7,469 nucleotides of DNA from Bacteroidota bacterium. Lineage in GTDB: Bacteria; Bacteroidota; Bacteroidia; AKYH767-A; CANKSK01. The notes under the pieces are model-generated. The model was not told the origin of the DNA, ran no database searches, and was given only the letters and a program-made list of their open reading frames with translations. Location of the stretch: contig CANKSK010000042.1 in assembly GCA_947485425.1 (NCBI GenBank), positions 1 to 7,469 of the forward strand, in the 5' to 3' direction. Position numbers and translations under genes: made by a program. Every line of letters starts with the position of its first letter. Within the stretch, counting starts at the first letter, position 1. Below, piece after piece: positions 5,840-7,469 of this stretch.

Positions 5840-7279
5840 ATGAAAAAAATATACCTTTTTATTTTCATCAGCATCTCTTTCTGCCAGATCGCCCTATCAC
5901 AAATTCCGGCTCATGTGCCTGCGAATGGACTCATCGGATGGTGGCCTTTGGATGGCAATGCACAAGACCTCAGTGGAAACGGACACCACGGCACCGTTAA
6001 TGGACCCGTACCTTGTACCGACCGATTGGGAAACCCAAATGCCGCATATGATTTTCAAGGCAACCAAACCCTCAATATTCCGCATCACCCCGATTTAAAT
6101 ATTGCACCTGAATATGCCATCGCACTTTGGTATCTGACCTCTGCGGATACCTATCCTGCTCAAGAAATTCTCATCAAAGGAAATAACGACTACACAGACC
6201 AACCTTGCTTTTTGCGCCATCACTCCTCAACACTTGTAGGACAGCCCACACTAGTATATCGTTCGGGGGCCGTAGTACTTTCTAACAACGAATATGCTGG
6301 CCTCAAAACCAACCTACCACCAATCAACCAATGGCATTTTATTGTGGTAAATATCCACCAATCGAAAGCAGAATTTTATGTGGATAACATCCTAAAAGAC
6401 ACCACCTATTTTCCCGGACTCAATTCCATCACCAACAGTCTTGACTTGAAATTCGGAGGAGGATATTATTCGTTTACCGGAAAACTTGACGACATCGGCT
6501 TTTGGAATCGCCCGCTCAGCATACCGGAAATGAATGCGCTGTATGCCGGTTGCGCCCTCACGGCATCTGCAAGCCCCATAACAGCCCTCGTAAACACCGG
6601 AAGCAATGCACTCTTTCAGGCAAGCACCAATGATCCTTCTGCTAGTTTCCAATGGCAATCCAATGCCGGTGATATGGGATGGGCCAATGTACCCAACAAC
6701 AACACCTACTCTGGCGCAAATACCGCCACCTTAAACATTCAACAGGTAATGGTATCCAACCACTTGCAAAGCTTTCGCGCCATTGCTACCTCCGGATCTT
6801 GCAAGGACACAAGTAACATGGTAAGCATCCACCTCTCCGACACCTGTATCATCACTAGGACAGACACCATTCATATCAGCATTACAGACACCACACACAT
6901 TCAAGACACCATTCACATCAGTGTGACAGATACCATACACATTCAAGTAACAGACACCACCTACCTTAGTGTCATAGATACACTTATCATTCCCATCCTC
7001 ATTACTGGAATCATTCCACCCAATAACACCAACATCCTCAAAATATTTCCAAACCCAGCACATTCGCATATTACCGTGCATTATGGAAATTTCAGCATGA
7101 TGAATGGATATACTTTGCGCATCAACAACTCCATCGGACAACAAGTTTACAGCACGCCCATCAGCATGCCCTCTTCCTATATTGACATTACGTCCTGGGG
7201 AGGCAGTGGAATGTACTATGTATACATTTTAGACAGCAACGGAAAAGTAGCGGAAACCAAAAAGATTCTCTTGCAATAA
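5840..7279 (+). CDS. secreted LamG-like/Ig-like protein with type IX secretion sorting domain
   Basis: 479 aa. Residues 1-20 are a Sec signal peptide (MKKIYLFIFISISFCQIALS, cleavage probably near S20/Q21). Residues ~29-236 are a concanavalin A/LamG-type beta-sandwich (Laminin_G_3-like), opening with NGLIGWWPLDGNAQDLSGNG and closing with GKLDDIGFWNRPLS and EMNALYAG. Residues ~238-332 look like an Ig/PKD-like domain (FQASTNDPSASFQWQ, TATLNIQQV, FRAIAT). Residues 341-388 are degenerate 8-residue TDTIHISV-like repeats forming a Thr/Asp/Ile-rich stalk. Residues ~398-479 are a type A T9SS C-terminal domain (ILKIFPNPAHSHITV, GQQVYS, GMYYVYILDSNGK, TKKILLQ). The protein should cross the inner membrane by Sec and the outer membrane by T9SS, ending up surface-bound or released. 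The LamG-like part suggests glycan or adhesion binding; no catalytic domain is seen. It is probably unrelated to the regulatory cluster upstream. Confidence 0.93.
   Translation: MKKIYLFIFISISFCQIALSQIPAHVPANGLIGWWPLDGNAQDLSGNGHHGTVNGPVPCTDRLGNPNAAYDFQGNQTLNIPHHPDLNIAPEYAIALWYLTSADTYPAQEILIKGNNDYTDQPCFLRHHSSTLVGQPTLVYRSGAVVLSNNEYAGLKTNLPPINQWHFIVVNIHQSKAEFYVDNILKDTTYFPGLNSITNSLDLKFGGGYYSFTGKLDDIGFWNRPLSIPEMNALYAGCALTASASPITALVNTGSNALFQASTNDPSASFQWQSNAGDMGWANVPNNNTYSGANTATLNIQQVMVSNHLQSFRAIATSGSCKDTSNMVSIHLSDTCIITRTDTIHISITDTTHIQDTIHISVTDTIHIQVTDTTYLSVIDTLIIPILITGIIPPNNTNILKIFPNPAHSHITVHYGNFSMMNGYTLRINNSIGQQVYSTPISMPSSYIDITSWGGSGMYYVYILDSNGKVAETKKILLQ
6860..7003 (+). repeat. degenerate 24-bp repeats encoding TDTIHISV-like octapeptides
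   Basis: About six units within the secreted-protein gene: TDTIHISI, TDTTHIQ, DTIHISV, TDTIHIQV, TDTTYLSV and IDTLIIPI. Two units have lost one residue. The alternating Thr/Ile pattern suggests an extended beta-type spacer between the Ig-like and sorting domains. Such repeats can expand or contract by slippage. Confidence 0.8.
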
Positions 7280-7338
7280 ATTGTAAAACAAAAAACACCT
7301 AAAAAGACCAATAAAATATCGATCTGAAAAATCGAAAA

Positions 7339-7469
7339 TTATTCCATCTCAAAATATTCCTGAAGACTACCGAAATAGGCTTCATTCCAACCTTCCACAA
7401 TATCATCAAAATCCGCATCGGGAATATGCGAATGCCGAAGCTCAGCAGAAGTACCCTGTTTATGGGGAT
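7339..7469 (-). CDS. 3' end of a probable AHSA1/SRPBCC (START-like) family protein, partial
   Basis: The minus-strand frame enters from the right edge and ends in TAA at 7341-7339, giving 42 C-terminal residues. They include GTSAELRHSHIPDADFDD, VEGWNEAYFGSLQEYFEME. A late 'H-x-x-(I/V)-P...GW..yf..L..y' helix is typical of the C-terminus of AHSA1-like SRPBCC proteins, which fold as a hydrophobic-cavity helix-grip. This rests on a short piece and pattern memory. The gene is convergent with the secreted-protein gene, 59 bp away, and most of it lies outside the window. Confidence 0.6.
   Translation of the reverse strand, partial: PHKQGTSAELRHSHIPDADFDDIVEGWNEAYFGSLQEYFEME

Noticed and set aside
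6731..7144. 137-aa open frame on the minus strand
   Set aside because: It is a shadow of the repeat and sorting-domain part of the secreted protein; its Cys/Val/Gly pattern mirrors the TDT repeats.
7319..7338. Hairpin TCGAT...ATCGA as terminator between the last two genes
   Set aside because: The stem is only 5 bp, is AT-rich and lacks a clear T-run on either strand.

Overview
The window looks like chromosomal DNA of a Bacteroidota bacterium, probably a Saprospiria/Chitinophagia-type lineage. The evidence is AT-rich DNA, A-rich leaders without Shine-Dalgarno sequences, several TAnnTTTG-type promoter elements, and a large secreted protein with a LamG-like domain and a C-terminal type IX secretion (Por) sorting domain. 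The species cannot be named from the sequence.

Layout. (1) 72-566 (+): a small DUF6717-like protein with an A-rich, multi-ATG start region. (2) 712-1851 (+): a 379-aa protein with a four-cysteine putative zinc site and a C-terminal winged-helix-like module, behind a good Bacteroidota promoter. (3) 1942-2823 (-), convergent with it: a Cas4/RecB-like PD-(D/E)XK nuclease with four cysteines placed for an Fe-S cluster. (4) 3057-4068 (-): two uncharacterised small genes in one apparent operon; the first carries a likely one-base frameshift near its 3' end. (5) 4217-5689 (+), divergent from that operon: a sigma-54 activator with an RtcR-like CARF N-terminal domain, a complete AAA+ module with GAFTGA, and a Fis-type HTH. 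(6) 5840-7279 (+): a secreted LamG/Ig-like/T9SS protein. (7) 7339-7469 (-): the 3' end of a probable AHSA1/SRPBCC-family gene that runs off the window.

The most interesting element is the 148-bp divergent intergenic region at 4069-4216. On the minus strand it holds a sigma-54-type promoter, TGGCATG-N4-TTGTA, which would start transcription about 20 nt before the small-protein operon. On the plus strand it holds a TTTG-N20-TACTTTTA promoter for the activator, overlapped by a small inverted repeat. The simplest model is a ligand-gated switch: the CARF domain senses an RNA end or a nucleotide second messenger, and the AAA+ domain then drives sigma-54 transcription of two proteins of unknown function. 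The nearby nuclease and the zinc/wHTH protein make the block look like an accessory or stress-response island, but their functional link to the switch is inference. The secreted protein and the SRPBCC gene are probably unrelated neighbours.

No CRISPR array, tRNA, rRNA, transposase or complete integron site was recognised.
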